DNA from: an uncultured Acidimicrobiales bacterium
GTDB lineage: Bacteria; Actinomycetota; Acidimicrobiia; Acidimicrobiales; SZUA-35
Length of the DNA stretch: 5,802 nt
Reading direction: 5' to 3'
NCBI GenBank assembly: GCA_938028175.1
Contig: CALJAE010000202.1
Location: 1-5,802, forward strand
Made by a program: the position numbers and the translations under genes. This document shows positions 5,342-5,802 of the stretch, piece by piece. How positions within the stretch are numbered: the first letter of the stretch is position 1; each line of letters starts with the position of its first letter. The notes beneath the pieces were generated by a model. It was not told where the DNA came from. It worked only from the letters and a program-made list of their open reading frames with translations, and did not search any database.

Positions 5342-5802
5342 TTAGGCGCCTTTGGTCTGAATCGCTAGAACTTGACCACTTTCGATCTCTATCGTGGCAA
5401 TCTCACTGGTTAACTCGTTACTCACTCCCCTAGCTGGGCCTGGGACAAGAGAATCATTGTTAAGTTCCCACTTAAGGCCAGTAGTGGATTTGAACTTAGC
5501 TTCTCCGTGAACTGGTATTAGCGAAAGCGTTCCGCCGTCTGCAAGATCAAACGAAGCTGTGTCCCGCACAACACGAATCTGTTGGGTTTCTGAGACTATT
5601 CGAATATCGACATTGGCAAATCGGTCGTCACTAAGCAGCATCAAGTTTGCAAGCTCATGATCTACGCGTAGCCCCAGGGCAGCCACAACTTCAATACGCT
5701 GATAACACTTGTGTACCAATTCAAGTAAAGCCAGTTCAAGATCTGTTTCATCTTTGTCCGAGGAAAACATCTGTAACCCGACTTCGTTTGACTTCAGCCA
5801 CT
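5342..5802 (-). CDS. thiN: Thiamine pyrophosphokinase, C-terminal part (5' end beyond window)
   Basis: The enzyme transfers pyrophosphate from ATP to thiamine, making the cofactor thiamine diphosphate in the cytoplasm. About 153 codons are visible. The frame stays open from the TAA stop (5342-5344) to the window edge, so the ATG at 5768-5770 is internal, not the start. Family signatures seen, numbered from the first visible codon: DKDETDLELAL (about 15-25), the substrate/metal-binding DKDxTD motif; ALGLRVDHELANLMLL (about 41-56), matching the G-x-R-x-DH-x-x-AN motif; and the C-terminal beta domain with TTGLKWEL and RGVSNE, the usual S/T-x-GLKY...SNE pattern. The family's normal length is about 210-230 residues, so roughly the first third is missing. 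It is separated from nusA by 147 nt containing a terminator-like structure, so it is probably not strictly co-transcribed with nusA. Recognition rests on several independent motifs. Confidence 0.88.
   Translation of the reverse strand, partial: WLKSNEVGLQMFSSDKDETDLELALLELVHKCYQRIEVVAALGLRVDHELANLMLLSDDRFANVDIRIVSETQQIRVVRDTASFDLADGGTLSLIPVHGEAKFKSTTGLKWELNNDSLVPGPARGVSNELTSEIATIEIESGQVLAIQTKGA

Noticed and set aside
4826..5433. Plus-strand frames over the nusA 5' region and leader
   Set aside because: They are antisense to a well-supported nusA and run across the hairpin region without a start signal or recognisable protein.

Overview
This window reads as chromosomal housekeeping DNA from an actinobacterium, and every gene I accept lies on the minus strand. 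In transcription order (right to left) it holds the C-terminal part of a thiamine pyrophosphokinase (thiN), a structured 147-nt spacer, nusA, a 117-nt spacer, infB, a palindrome-rich 133-nt spacer, and an unrecognised two-helix membrane protein. The translation factors point to Actinobacteria: IF2 has a very long Gly/Pro/Ala-rich linker with PGG repeats and a basic GRRKKKGRRKR block before the core, plus the P-loop form HGKT-K/R-LLD. The IF2 N-terminus (residues 1-56, with LGIGVKSHS and AQADRVRKK) resembles what I recall of Acidimicrobiia. That placement is from memory and moderately confident. Base composition looks near-balanced, so this is not one of the very high-GC lineages.

Right end (5342-5802): the thiN fragment runs off the window. 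The spacer at 5195-5341 contains a long nested inverted repeat and a competing short hairpin with a T-tract. It could terminate thiN transcription, act as an attenuator-like leader for nusA, or both. Middle (3782-5194): nusA, with S1 and two KH domains and a strongly acidic C-terminal tail. The usual companions rimP (upstream) and ylxR (between nusA and infB) are not in the window. Next (980-3664): infB, complete, with all GTPase motifs and a 54-bp internal tandem duplication in its linker.

Left end (1-979): after infB, where rbfA is often found, there is instead a cluster of three small palindromes (861-964). It is followed by a GTG-started gene (52-846) for a 264-residue predicted membrane protein of unknown function. 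Part of the palindrome cluster recurs as a 15/16 match at the left edge (1-16), in the same orientation, so the membrane-protein gene appears to be flanked by copies of an interspersed repeat.

NusA (transcription elongation, termination and antitermination) and IF2 (GTP-dependent initiator-tRNA delivery) form the familiar transcription/translation cluster. ThiN and the membrane protein have no obvious functional link to them. I saw no CRISPR array, insertion sequence, rRNA or tRNA. I do not see a clear new biological system. The most interesting parts are non-coding: the nusA leader and the repeat-flanked membrane gene.
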